The position numbers and the translations under genes are program-made. Below the pieces are notes generated by a model. It was not told the origin of the DNA. It searched no databases and was given only the letters and a program-made list of their open reading frames with translations. From assembly GCA_010645155.1 (NCBI GenBank), contig CM021317.1:11864658-11928657 (forward strand): a stretch of DNA of 64,000 bases, written 5' to 3'. Below are positions 51,792 to 62,287 of the stretch, piece after piece (the stretch's first letter is position 1; each line of letters opens with the position of its first letter). This DNA is from Tigriopus japonicus (taxonomy: Eukaryota > Arthropoda > Copepoda > Harpacticoida > Harpacticidae).

Positions 51792-54700
51792 TCAGCTTTG
51801 GAGGACTGCTTGATTGGCAATCAAGGATGGATTGTTGACCTCCTCACCCAAAGCTTCCAGGACCTCCTTCCTGTAATCATCAAAGCCACCTTCAATTTCA
51901 TTGATGGTTTGCTCTTCGATCACCCAAAGGTTGCAACCAGTGTCACGGATTAAACGCTCGTCGTGAGAAACGATGATCACACCACCTGAAAGAAATTTGA
52001 CCAAACTTCAAATTGGGTTCAACCGACGAAAAATCCACTTTGGACACAACTAAAGGCATTAGTTAATCAAACAAAAAAAAAGAACACTACTGATCCAACG
52101 GATGTAGATAAAAATCAAAATAATGTTGATGATTGATATTAATTACTTAATTTAGTAAGAGCCACAAAAGGTCAATTAAAGTCACATCTTCCATCATTCC
52201 CATTTTGATGCTTCGATTTCTATTTTCATGACCCTCAAAATTCTTGATTAATTAACCTAAATTAAATCTAAGAAATCATAGAAACATGTGCTAAAAAAAC
52301 CCTTTAAGGCAGTGGCCGCTCACCTTCGTATTCTGTGATGGCCTCGGCTAATGCATCAATGGACTCGATATCCAGGTTATTGGTGGGCTCGTCCAGAATG
52401 ACCACATCCGGGGCCGATAATGTGAGCTCGGCTAACGCCACACGAGCCTTTTGTCCTCCAGACAAGTCTTTCATCTTAATCACATGGGCATGGGATTGAA
52501 GACCAAAGGATCCCAATTGTTTACGGGCCTAAAAGAGGTAGGTAATTATTGATATGAAGGTTCCGAGTTAGTCGACAAAAATAAACTTTCGGCGTTGCAA
52601 AGTAACTGGTTCTCACCTTCTCGACGGGCAAGTTGAACAAGCGCATTAGATATTCTGTGGGCGATTCATCGGCGGTCAAATGCTCTCCGGAATGTTGATC
52701 ATACCGGCCAATTTTGAGCCTCAAATTCTGTCTAGCTTCACCTTGAGTAGGTGTCAAGTCGTTCATGAGGAGCTTCAGGAAAGTAGATTTGCCCACACCA
52801 TTGGGACCTAAAAAACGGCGAGAGGAACATGTTGACCCGTGATTAATATTCAGTCATTGGGTTCTGGCAAATCGATTTTAACAAAAATCTTGAAAGAGTT
52901 CATTCCGATGAATCTCAATGAGGCTTCTTCAAATTCTTACCTACGATAGCAACCCTGGATTCCATGTCGATGCCAAAGTCCACGTTCTTGAATAAATATG
53001 GTTGATCCGGGTACTTAAAGCTCACATTGAACAATCCCAAAATGGGTGGTTGAAGTTGAGAGGTCTCGGGGAATCTGAATTTGACCATGTACTCGCGGGG
53101 TTTTTCCAAGAGCTCCGTGGGCCCTTGATCATCGTCATTCTTCTGAAGCTTGGTGCGATTCTTCTCCTGTTTTCTCGTGAGCACCTCCTTCGTTTTGGCC
53201 TCGGCCTTTTTCTTGGATGAACCCGAGGCTTTGAGCTCCTTGATTCGTCTCTCTTGTTTCTCGTACTCTTTGTTCAACTCGCGACGCTTTTGCACCACCA
53301 TCTTCTTGAACATGGAGTAGTTTCCTTTGTAGTACCAAAGCTTGCACTAGAACGAAAGCGGGAAAAGACGCGCTTATTCCACTATAAACTTTGAGTTATT
53401 GCAAATTTTACACTTGTAAGAATGATACACAATAAATAAAGTGTACAACAATAACATGAACCTTTATTCTTGGCAATTTTAAATCAATTGAAGCACCTCA
53501 TTCAAGAGCATTCCATTATTACATTTCAAGAAGGCCCAATCGGCACTCTCGCGAATCTTGGCAAAGTTATTTTCAATGAAATCCAAGGCAGCGCTCTGAA
53601 GAACGTCACAATGATGTCGATTCCCGTGGACAAAATATCTACACACATTCACGCAATTGAGCTCACCAACCGCTTTAGAACCAGCCAGGAACTTAAGATC
53701 CTCCATGTCATATTTATCAGCCGCATACAAAAGCTGGATGGCCATGTCTTCCATGGTTTCGATTCGGTCGGAATACACGAATTCCAGGAGCTTCTCTTAG
53801 ACGTCAGCTTCAACATCTTCAATCTTGACGACATTGGAAATTGAGAGAGTCGTCTCGGTCATGAACATGGCCTTGAATACATTGGAACAAGATGCCAACA
53901 TGTGTTTGTGACATGGATATCGTTTGCCATCACTCATGAGACAAACATCCGGAAAGCTATCGGCCTTCAGACGTTTATCAAGGGGCATGACCTTATTTCC
54001 GGCTAACAGAACATTCGGATTGGGACTCGGTTTGGTCAGAAACCGATCTCCAATATTGAGAGTGATCTCGCAACGGATTGCCACGGAACCATCGGGTCTC
54101 ACGTACAAATCTACCTCTTAGTTGAAACGTTCAAAAGTGATCAAATTCACTGTGAATCTCGCTGTCTTTGGAACAACTTGGATTGCCCAATGTTTCCTTA
54201 ACGCGTTCAAATCCATCCAGCATTTGAAATCTCACTCGACAACTGTCATGGTCGATAGAAACATGTGGAAATGAGGATTCGTCCCGCATGAGCTCCACAT
54301 AGACAGTCACCGGTTCAAAATCAGGGCTGTTGTCGAAAGAGAATCCTATGAAACAGTGAAATTTTTCCTTTTCATTCAAAGGGCTTTCGATGGGGAAAGA
54401 GCCTGACATGAACTCGATAGGGAAGCCGATTCAATTGCGGAAATTGTCCACAACGAAGGTGTGCGAGGCTTCAACGTAAATTGTCTCGCGAATACTTTGC
54501 TTTTTGTTGGTGTTCATTTTGAAAAGAGCTCGGACAAAAAAAATTCACTCCGGAAGATCTTTAAAAAATACCACTCATGAGCAAGATGGTCTCAAGCAGA
54601 GTTGCCAGGTTCTGAGGAAGCCTTTCGGCCGCTTTGGCTTGGAAATGCAACAAAATGAAATAAATTGAGCCGTCAACATTTTTAGCCTTTCAAAAAATTG

Positions 54701-57583
54701 AAAACAAAACTAGAAAATTTTCAAGCGCTCAGTTTATCACCAAAAAGTTGGAAACATTTTGTCTGAAAAGTAATTGTATCACTTCAATGCCCTCAATCAA
54801 CATTTGGCCTAACTTCTTAAATAACCTTCCATGGTACTTAAAAATGTCAAAAATTGCAATTCCAAATTCAAGTTGTGCAGATGAGAAAGGAATTGTTGCA
54901 ATTGCTAGGCCTAAATCTTCGTTGTAGCTACCTTTCATGCTTATTAGAAACACATGTCCTCCGAACTTTTTTTCCCGCCAAAAATGATGACATCACTCAT
55001 AATTCCTGCCATTCCTGCCGTATAGTTACTAGGGTTGTAAACGAGTCGCAGCCATGACTCGTATGACTCGACTTTCATCGCGATTTGTTTTCTACTCGAG
55101 TCACTCATCACCAGGAATAGAGCCGTTTCGAGTATATAAAACGGCTCAAATCAGGGACAAATCAGTTGAATCGTAAAAAACTGGGCTGCTCGATGCGTTT
55201 CATTTCGTTTCGTTTTCAATTGCCTGTTAACTATGCTTTTACATGAATTAACTCACGAGTCATTTTGAGATCAAATTTAGGCCTAAACAATGCATTCGAG
55301 TCCGAGTCAGTAGTTGAAGGTCAAAATAACTCGTTTTCAGCCTAACAATTACTTCCTTGACTTGAAAAAGATTAGTGACCAAAAATGTGATGAAAATTTG
55401 ATGTTTTCTGAAAGGATCAGTGTAAATGTAAGATTGAATTGATTTAATTTAAATGTTCTGAAGCACTTGAGGTTTATCCTTTTCTTTTATTTGCTTTTTG
55501 CACTTACTAAACCGCTCTATTGAAGAGTTAACATTATCCGCCTTTTCCTATCATTACGAAAAATAAAACTCCAATCTAAAGTGTTTCCATGTTCATTCAA
55601 AATGTCGAACAAAAATATATAAAAATGGCAAAGAAAGACTAGAAAACAGCTAAAATTAAAATATACAGAGCAAGCCGGTAGTGAAAGAATGCCCCCTCTT
55701 CCTCCTATGGGCACCTAAATTTATGAAATGTAGTGAAAAATATCTGCGAAAAAAGGCGCCTTCCTACCTGATCGAGATGAATGATATCGGTACAGACGTT
55801 ATCCAAGAACGACTGGTCGTGAGAAACGATCAACAGGGTTTTCTTCCAATTCTGCAAGTAGTTATCCAACCAGATCACGGCATTCAAGTCCAAATGATTG
55901 GTGGGCTCATCCAACATCAACAGGGTGGGCTCAATAAACAAGGCTCTGGCCAAGGACACACGCATCCGCCATCCACCCGAAAACTTGTTCGTGGGTCGGT
56001 CTTGCATCTCTCGCGTAAATCCAAGACCTGCCAGCAATCGCCGGGCTTTGGGTTCGGCCTGATCAGCTCCAATGGCTCGCAGTTCATCGTAGACCTCGGT
56101 GAGTTGGTCAGTTACATCCTTGCCCTTGTCCTGCTGCTTCTCAAGGTCAGCACAGGTCTTCATCAATTCTGTGCGCTTTACATCAGCGGCAAGAACGGTC
56201 TCAAGGGCAGACCGGTCATCGGCCATGACCTCTTGCTCACAATAGAGCACGTCAATGTTGGGCGGAATCTGAAGGGCTCGATTTCCAATATGTCGAAGTA
56301 ACGTGGTTTTACCATGCCCATTGGGGCCCACCAAACCATACCTACAAGCACAATCAAAATTAATCTTTGCTCTTTAAACAAGTCAGTAGTGTTCTACTCC
56401 AAATGACATCTTGCCAGTATTGGCTAGAGTGCGTATTTCAATTTTCCGTTTAATCGAATATTGGAGTGAAAAGTTATGCCCTCTCAAAGCTAAGTGCTGA
56501 AGAAAGCATAAAATGACTGAGCTCGCCTCAGTGTTTTAGCCCATTTATTCTTTGTGCATGATTACTTTGAGAGAGGACAAATCTTGTCTCCGGTGTCTGA
56601 TTGTGCTAAAAATTGAAATATGAATTGGCCATTAAAGATAATATAACTAATTCCTTGGGATTTAGGGCCGTCTTTGGCTCCAATAATTACCTTCGGCCTT
56701 GGGCGATGAGCAAACTAGCGTCTCGGAAGAGATCTTTGCCCTTGGCTGCGATGCTGAACTTGTCGATCTTGATGTCCACAGCCGTTTCCATTTGGGCCAA
56801 GGCTCCGCCGGTTTTGAGAGCTTGGGCCACAGTGAAATTGTCGCCCAACTCCGAGTGACCTTCACCACCTTTTTTGGTGATTCGAGCCATTTCCGCATCC
56901 AGTTTCTGCTTCTTTTTCAGCTCTTTCTTCTCTTTATGCGTCAAGACCACCTTTTTGGCGGCTTTCTTGTCCTTAGGCTGATCCGAATCTTGGTCGTCCT
57001 CGTCTTCATCCTCATTGGAGTCTTGGGAATCCTTGGATTCATCCTTCTTTTCCTCTTCCTCCTCTTCCTTTTTCTTCTTTCCTCCTCCTTTCTTATTCTT
57101 GACCTTGGACTTTTTTTTCTGGCGATTCTTCTCATCCTGATCTTCTTGATCATCATCGTCTTCGGATTGGTCATGTTTCTTGTGCTTATTCTTGTCCTTT
57201 TTGACCTTGTCCTCATCCTCCGTGTCGTCGTTTTCCGAGTCTTCTTCTTCATCTTTATCTTTGGATTTCTTGCCTTTCTTGTCCTTTTTCTTGGCTTTGC
57301 TCTCTTTGCTCTCTTTGCTCTTGCCTTCATGGTCCTGCTCTTGATCTGGACTGTGGTCTTGGTCTTCATCTTCACTCTCGGGCATGACAAATCCCTTCTT
57401 TTTCTTATTCTTGCCCTTATTAGCCTTTACGGGATTGGAGGCGATCCCTTCTTGATCTTGGGACACTTCCGGGTCGTCTGCCACCATGAGATTCTTCATT
57501 TTCTCCTCTATTTTCTTGTCTTGCTCGTCGTCGGGCCATTCGTCGTCTTGTTTCTTGCCTTTTTTGCCTTTCTTGGGTGCCAT
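51792..57583 (-). CDS. ABCF1: ABCF1 (GCN20-type ATP-binding cassette protein)
   Basis: Six exons join in frame to 820 residues: 57583-56691, 56341-55768, 53346-52941, 52807-52617, 52528-52324 and 51985-51792, all with GT-AG borders. Human ABCF1 is about 845. Residues 1 to about 240 are a Lys/Glu/Asp-rich tail starting [11 protein letters not shown]. In known ABCF1 this region contacts eIF2. Cassette 1 has Walker [10 protein letters not shown] (303-311), signature [11 protein letters not shown] (418-428), Walker B LLMLDEP (438-444) and SHD (471-473). A charged linker follows. Cassette 2 has GPNGVGKST (625-633), [23 protein letters not shown] and SHD (763-765). There are no membrane segments, as expected of this cytosolic subfamily, which promotes translation initiation on ribosomes. 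The start is the first ATG of exon 1. Introns 1 and 2 are occupied by repeats and a pseudogene. Confidence 0.96.
53479..54517 (-). pseudogene. MATH-BTB (SPOP-like) gene copy, disabled, inside ABCF1 intron 2
   Basis: From an ATG at 54517 the minus strand reads a MATH-like part ([33 protein letters not shown]), then [11 protein letters not shown], then a BTB domain with [54 protein letters not shown] and a C-terminal helix part ending at 53479. Working relatives are substrate adaptors of cullin-3 ubiquitin ligases. This copy has a TGA at 54431-54433, a frame change with stops between 54108 and 54131, and a TAA at 53797-53799. It has no introns, which suggests a retrocopy, but no A-tail is visible; an AATAAA lies near 53461-53467 on the minus strand. 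It is transcribed within ABCF1 pre-mRNA in the same sense. Confidence 0.85.
55030..55344. mobile_element. hAT-like non-autonomous element in ABCF1 intron 2
   Basis: The start TAGGGTTGTAAACGAGT and the complement of the end (TAGGCTGAAAACGAGT) match with small gaps. The flanks ATAGTTAC (55022-55029) and ACAATTAC (55345-55352) agree at six of eight positions, as expected of an aged 8-bp hAT target duplication. Repeated ACTCG/CGAGT words link it to 41214-41585. No coding capacity. Confidence 0.62.
56375..56640. repeat. Foldback-family copy filling ABCF1 intron 1
   Basis: CAAATGACATCTTGCCAGTA, GCGTATTTCAATTTTCCG, AAAAGTTATGCCCTCTCAAAG and GAAAGCATAAAATGA match the foldback at 26400-26862. The right half carries inverted counterparts such as CTTTGAGAGAGGACAA and AAAATTGAAATATG. 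About three quarters of the 349-bp intron 1 (56342-56690) is this repeat, so the intron was either filled or created by it. Confidence 0.72.
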
Positions 57584-58179
57584 ATTTGGATTTTGGGTCT
57601 ACTAATGGAGGGTTGACCAACGAAATTTGTTCCGAAAGACACGTTCGACGTTGGTTTTGAGGTCCTTGAACAGATGAATGATCTTGTCCACGTGAAAACA
57701 GCTGAATTTGGGACTGAGTCAGCTGGCATGATCGTTTAGCGATATGAGTGTTTGGCCATCTATGGGTTGAAATAACTACTACAAAAAGAGGTCTCTTTGG
57801 CCTATATTTTTGGAAAGAATGGGAGCTTTCCATGTCCGATTGTTTATGGGTCTAGAGGTAACTTAGAGGGCTCAAATAATCTCTTCAATAGGAATCCAAT
57901 GTCATGGGTATGTTGGAAGAGACATGAACGAGAATTGGGAAATTATTCAAAGCATGCCTCAAGATCACAAAGGTCAAAACTGAAAGTAAGAAATCCTAAG
58001 AACATTATTTTTCACAACAACTCTGGGAAACCATAATTCTTAAAATCCATACGATGAGTAAAACTAAAGAAGCTCATGGGAAAAAAAACTTCAACTGGCC
58101 CTAACGACAAGTGGCTTTAAGGTAAAGGTTCAAAACTTCCTGGTTGGATGGTTGTGACAACAATGGTGAATATTTGAAG
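57584..58179. other. 5' flank of ABCF1
   Basis: The leader and probable promoter of ABCF1. A CACGTG E-box lies at 57689-57694, about 105 bases before the start codon. I see no TATA box at a telling distance. No gene is apparent between here and the MULE-like element. Confidence 0.35.
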
Positions 58180-58188
58180 CTTCAAAAC

Positions 58189-58822
58189 TATAAACGGCTG
58201 TCAGAGAATTTGTGGTCACGGCAGCTTCATTGACAGCTTCGTCAACACAGCCTGAGGTGCAAGAAAGGAGAAGTAGGAGGGGCTAACCCCAAGCTCGCTC
58301 CTTGGAAATAGACAAGAGAACTACTTAGGTGGCTTGAGAGAAGCGCTTTGAAGTCTAAGCTCAGGGCAAGCCAGCTTTTGTTGCTTCCAAACCTGCCATC
58401 TCTTTAATTGCACGCTCTCTCTTAGCCTTGAGTATCTAGCTGCTTCCGGCGCTTCCCCTCGCACTTCTTTCTTGTTCTTCTATGTCAACCGTTCTCTACG
58501 TCGTTTGACGCCGTTCAAGGCAACCATGCGCTTGCCGCTTCTCCTCGCACTTCTTTCTTGTTCTTCTATGTCAACCGTTCTCTACGTCGTTTGACGCAGT
58601 TCAGGGCAACCATGCGCTTGCCGCTTCTCCTCGTACTTCTCCCCTCTTGCACCTCAGGCTTACCAGACATCTAAGTACTTCTTCTACGTCCACCCTTCTC
58701 TACGTTGTTTGACGCCGTTCAGACTGGCTTGCCCATTTTGCTAGAAGTATGAGTTGACGGGGCTGTCTCTGTAACTGTCACTGAAGCTTCCGTGACCACA
58801 GATTCTCTGACAGCCGTTTATA
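58189..58822. mobile_element. MULE-like foldback element, 634 bp, with 9-bp target duplication
   Basis: The ends are inverted copies starting TATAAACGGCTGTCAGAGAA and matching over about 49 bases with three changes, with weaker pairing inward (CGTCAAC, CACCTCAGG and its complement). A perfect 9-bp direct repeat, CTTCAAAAC, flanks it at 58180-58188 and 58823-58831. Nine-base duplications are typical of Mutator-like transposons. The middle holds three copies of an 86-bp tandem unit. It has no transposase, so it is non-autonomous. Confidence 0.87.
58451..58735 (+). repeat. 86-bp tandem repeat inside the MULE-like element
   Basis: Units beginning GCTTC(T/C)CCTCGCAC start at 58451, 58537 and 58623. 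The first two are nearly identical (TTCTTCTATGTCAACCGTTC and TCTACGTCGTTTGACGC in each). The third is interrupted and then resumes as a diverged partial unit to about 58735. Confidence 0.88.
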
Positions 58823-59034
58823 CTTCAAAACGGACCAACAGCTTGACCAAGTTGACGCGTTTTTCCCCTGAGCTTCTTCATGTAAAACTACTGCACTATG
58901 AAAAGCCGCAAAAAGCTTTCAGAATTATTGCTCTTATTTTGCCTCCATCTAGTGAGGAACTTTTAAGTTGTTAAGTAATTCCATCTAGTAGAGATGAGAT
59001 TGCCAAATGTGGTGTAATCTACTAGGGCACTGTA

Positions 59035-59066
59035 GAGCACTATAATAACATGTTATTATAGTGCTC
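59035..59066. repeat. Perfect 32-bp palindrome
   Basis: GAGCACTATAATAACA is followed directly by its exact reverse complement, with no spacer. It stands just after CTAGGGCACTGTA, a word that also occurs at 60790-60802. Confidence 0.95.
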
Positions 59067-60110
59067 ACGTTAGGCGCCGGTTGGTTTTAAGACAGATGTT
59101 GTTAGCAATGCAAGCCACTAGATTCACACAACTTCTTTGTTAGTCCTCTACTTGTACACAAAATATCAAATTCCTGTACGACTCATTTTCTTACATTTTT
59201 TCTATCATATTTTGCTAAAGATCAAATAATTTTGAACCCTGAAATATTCCAGGCCTGCCAAATCGATCTTACTTCTAACCAATATTTCAGTATTTTTGGT
59301 GCGGAAAAAAACAAGCCCTTTTGAGCACTTTATTATGAACCATAAATTTCCAAATGACTTTTTCATTGCTAAAGCATTGAAATGGCAATCTTTTTATTTT
59401 CTGACCCTGACCTAACTTTTGAACTCTGATCGATACAAATTGGCAACCCTCAATTGGACAAATAATCTGGAGTCTAACATTTGAAAACGGCACATGCCAA
59501 TGCCAAGTGTTTTTAACACTAGAGGATAAAAAAATGCCGATTTTAGCATAGAGAGCATGTCATACACGTGTCGACGTAATACTACAAAAGGTCTTGTACC
59601 AAATGACGGGAAAAGTAAGAACAAAAAGTGTTTTATCGCGCAATAGACGATTAATGAGTTTATTGTCCATAAAAAGAAAATTTTAGCAAATTGAAACTGA
59701 AAATAGCCGGGATTGGCTTGAATTGGGTTGATTGCTGGCTCTTGGTGAATATATTGACGAACTTGTTGACCACACATTGTTACTTGGATGGTCAGCAATG
59801 GCTTTCGAACTGTAGAAAGGAAGGACTCGATCATCGGCCAACTTCCTCACATAAAAATAAGATAGTCCACCACTTAAATCGATGGAACATGGACGAAAGG
59901 AAGGGTATGAGCTGTTTGAACCCATTTCTTGGCATCCCACGGCTTCCTTTGCATCATCAGGTCAACAAAACCGTGATAACACATCACTTAAGAGCGTGGT
60001 CTGAAGTTTCTCTTTTTAAGTCCTTATAAACTTCGTTTTGTGGCCCACCAACAAACTGACGATTGACTCTAAATTGATCACAACAAATGGAATTAGTTAG
60101 ATCAGTTGTA
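59067..60110. other. No gene seen
   Basis: Frames on both strands at 59400-60030 overlap each other, lack domains and lack splice support. Confidence 0.45.
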
Positions 60111-60139
60111 AGCTTTATTTTGAAGACCATGGACAAGTT

Positions 60140-60743
60140 TTATTCCTCGAGTTTTGGTTGTTTCTTGATGGCATTGAAGCACTCGTAGAACTGCTTTCTG
60201 ATGAGAAAATAAGCCCTTTTTAACTCCACGGAATCACAAGAGCCACTCACAAAGGCAAAAAGCCATATTTGGGTATATTTTTCCAACATTTTGATGGAAA
60301 AATACTCGAGTAAAGCAGACGTCCTCATTTTGTTTTCTAGACCATCATGGCTGACTAAAATTTCAGTCTGACTACAACGTAACAGATTCAAAACATTTCT
60401 GTAGTCCAATACAGAAAGCCGGAGGTAACCAACAGTGTCCATGATTAAGCAAAACAAAAAGTGAACACTTACGTAAAACTATGTCTTTATTTCCTAAACT
60501 TTTCAGGTTACCAAAAGATCGTTCCATAATTTGGAAATCTTTTGGAAAATTTGAATGTCGCATAACTAGTCTGCATTTGGCCACCCTAAGACAATTTCTA
60601 TGTCTTGTTGATTTCGAGAATGCCTGAAGACATGAGATAAAAAATCTAAAAAAAGATGTCAATTTTGAGTGGTACAGGAATTTGAAAAAAATCCTCCGAA
60701 CTCTCTGTGATCCAGGTGAATGATTTATCGTAATGACAGTCAT
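60140..60743 (-). CDS. Tentative two-exon gene, 161-residue protein of unknown function
   Basis: A first exon 60743-60473 starts at an ATG and ends at a consensus donor (TTTTAC|GTAAGTG). A second exon 60354-60140 follows an acceptor (GAAATTTTAG). The 118-base intron joins the frames exactly, giving 161 residues. The second half (LENKMRTSALLEYFSIKMLE, then KYTQIWLFAFVSGSC and KRAYFLIRKQFYECFNAIKK) reads like a real helical protein. The first half is less convincing, with a T-rich stretch that may instead be an intron end (CATGTCTTCAG near 60630). AATAAA overlaps the stop codon and another lies near 60116. I recognise no family. Without the intron a 105-residue frame at 60140-60457 remains open. 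Confidence 0.35.
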
Positions 60744-60807
60744 TGCTAACAGCCTTCCTCTTCAAATCTCTTCAATGCTGACGTGTGCTCTAGGGCACTG
60801 TAATAAA

Positions 60808-61711
60808 TAGGGACAGGAACGTTTAGACGAATAAACTTATTCGTCTTTATTCATCTTTTTTCGTCTTTTTTACCTTAATTCGTTGCGAATTTTTCTTCGT
60901 TTAATTTGGATTTTATTCGTCTTTTTCATCTAATCGGGCAATTTTATTCGTCTTTTCTCGTTTAATGGGCCAAATACTTGGATTTCAAGCTCATTAAGCG
61001 TTGTTTTCAATTTTCGAAGCAAATAATAACTTCGAAGAAAGTTCAACGCCAAGGCTTATGGCAAAGTAACAATTTGATTGTCAGTTGCGGTTATGCACCA
61101 ACAAAATACAATCCACAATTACAAATTAACTTACACTCGTAGTGTTGCCCAACAGACACAGAAAGAAAAGATCACTATTGGGTTGAAAAAGCTTTCTGGC
61201 CATGAGAACGATTAATGTATGTATCTGCAAATCTGCTCCTTCAGCTCTACAGAAAACGCTCCTTAAAAAGAGGCATTTTTGAACTCTTGGTTTTTATGTG
61301 ACATAAGTACTACCGAAAATCCCTCGCCCATTAATTACTTCCTTTTTTAAATTTTCTAGATTTTGCTGTTTTTGCACAAGCAGACAGATTTTTCCCCGGT
61401 ATTGTCTATTTTATGGGAGCAGTTTTAAAAGGTTTTTTGCATCTGTTCGGGCACTTAATTTGTCTTCTTTTTCTTATGAAACAATCTCATTCGCCTTTTT
61501 TGGAAATTGATTCGATTTTAACGTCTTATAAGCATTTTTTTCGGTTTATTGAAACTTTTATTCGTCTTGTTTCGTTTAATTGGTCAATTTTATTCGTCTT
61601 TTTTAGTTTAATCAGGCAATTCTATTCGTCTTTTTTCGTCTAGTCAGGCAATTTTATTCGTCTTTTTTCGTTTAATTTGACAGTTTTATTCGTCTAAACT
61701 TCCTGTTCCTA
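60808..61711. mobile_element. hAT-like non-autonomous element, 904 bp
   Basis: The ends are TAGGGACAGGAACGTTTAGA and the complement TAGGAACAGGAAGTTTAGAC, continuing into CGAATAAA. A perfect 8-bp direct repeat, GTAATAAA, flanks it at 60800-60807 and 61712-61719, which fits hAT. Both subterminal zones are packed with TTTTATTCGTCTTTTTTCG and TTTAAT words in loose tandem. The middle is AT-rich without a transposase domain; a plus-strand frame at 61413-61643 is a by-product of those repeats. Confidence 0.88.
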
Positions 61712-62200
61712 GTAATAAAAGAGAATGTGAATGATTGACTGGTCCCACTTACAGTTTTGAACGTTTTCTTCGACTTTCCTGTGTTTCCTCCAATAATCGT
61801 ACTCTTCAAACTGCATTCCTCTAGTGAAATCTTGAATTTGCTATTTTGTACTAAATGGCATAAAATGTAATTATGTAATCGCATGGTCAAGAAAATACCC
61901 AAATCCGATTAGATCGTCTTTGGGGAACTTGAGAAAAGAATTTGAAGTTCTAAAGAATGGATGGTACGGATTCGGATCAGATTGACTGGGTTTTCAGATC
62001 GACCCGTCGCCACTCGAATCCGAAAATTTAGAAACCAATCAGTGGTCAAGTGAAATTCTTACCTCAAGACCTCAAACCTTTGTCGAAGCAATCGAATGTA
62101 CAAGAGGATGTAAAATTGAATTGACTTGAGTGTAAAGGATGTAGACGATTTCGCCCTAGATGTGGTTTGTTGACCTCAAAAACTTTTGAAATTCAGGTAA

Positions 62201-62206
62201 TTTATT
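62201..62206 (-). promoter_or_regulatory. Polyadenylation signal of the brahma-type gene
   Basis: AATAAA on the minus strand, about 80 bases after the stop codon at 62288. Confidence 0.6.
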
Positions 62207-62287
62207 TTCCACAATGAATAATTGGATTACAATAATAAAACGGACAGAGATACTCAAAATTTACTTTGGACAAACCATTCGGATGGG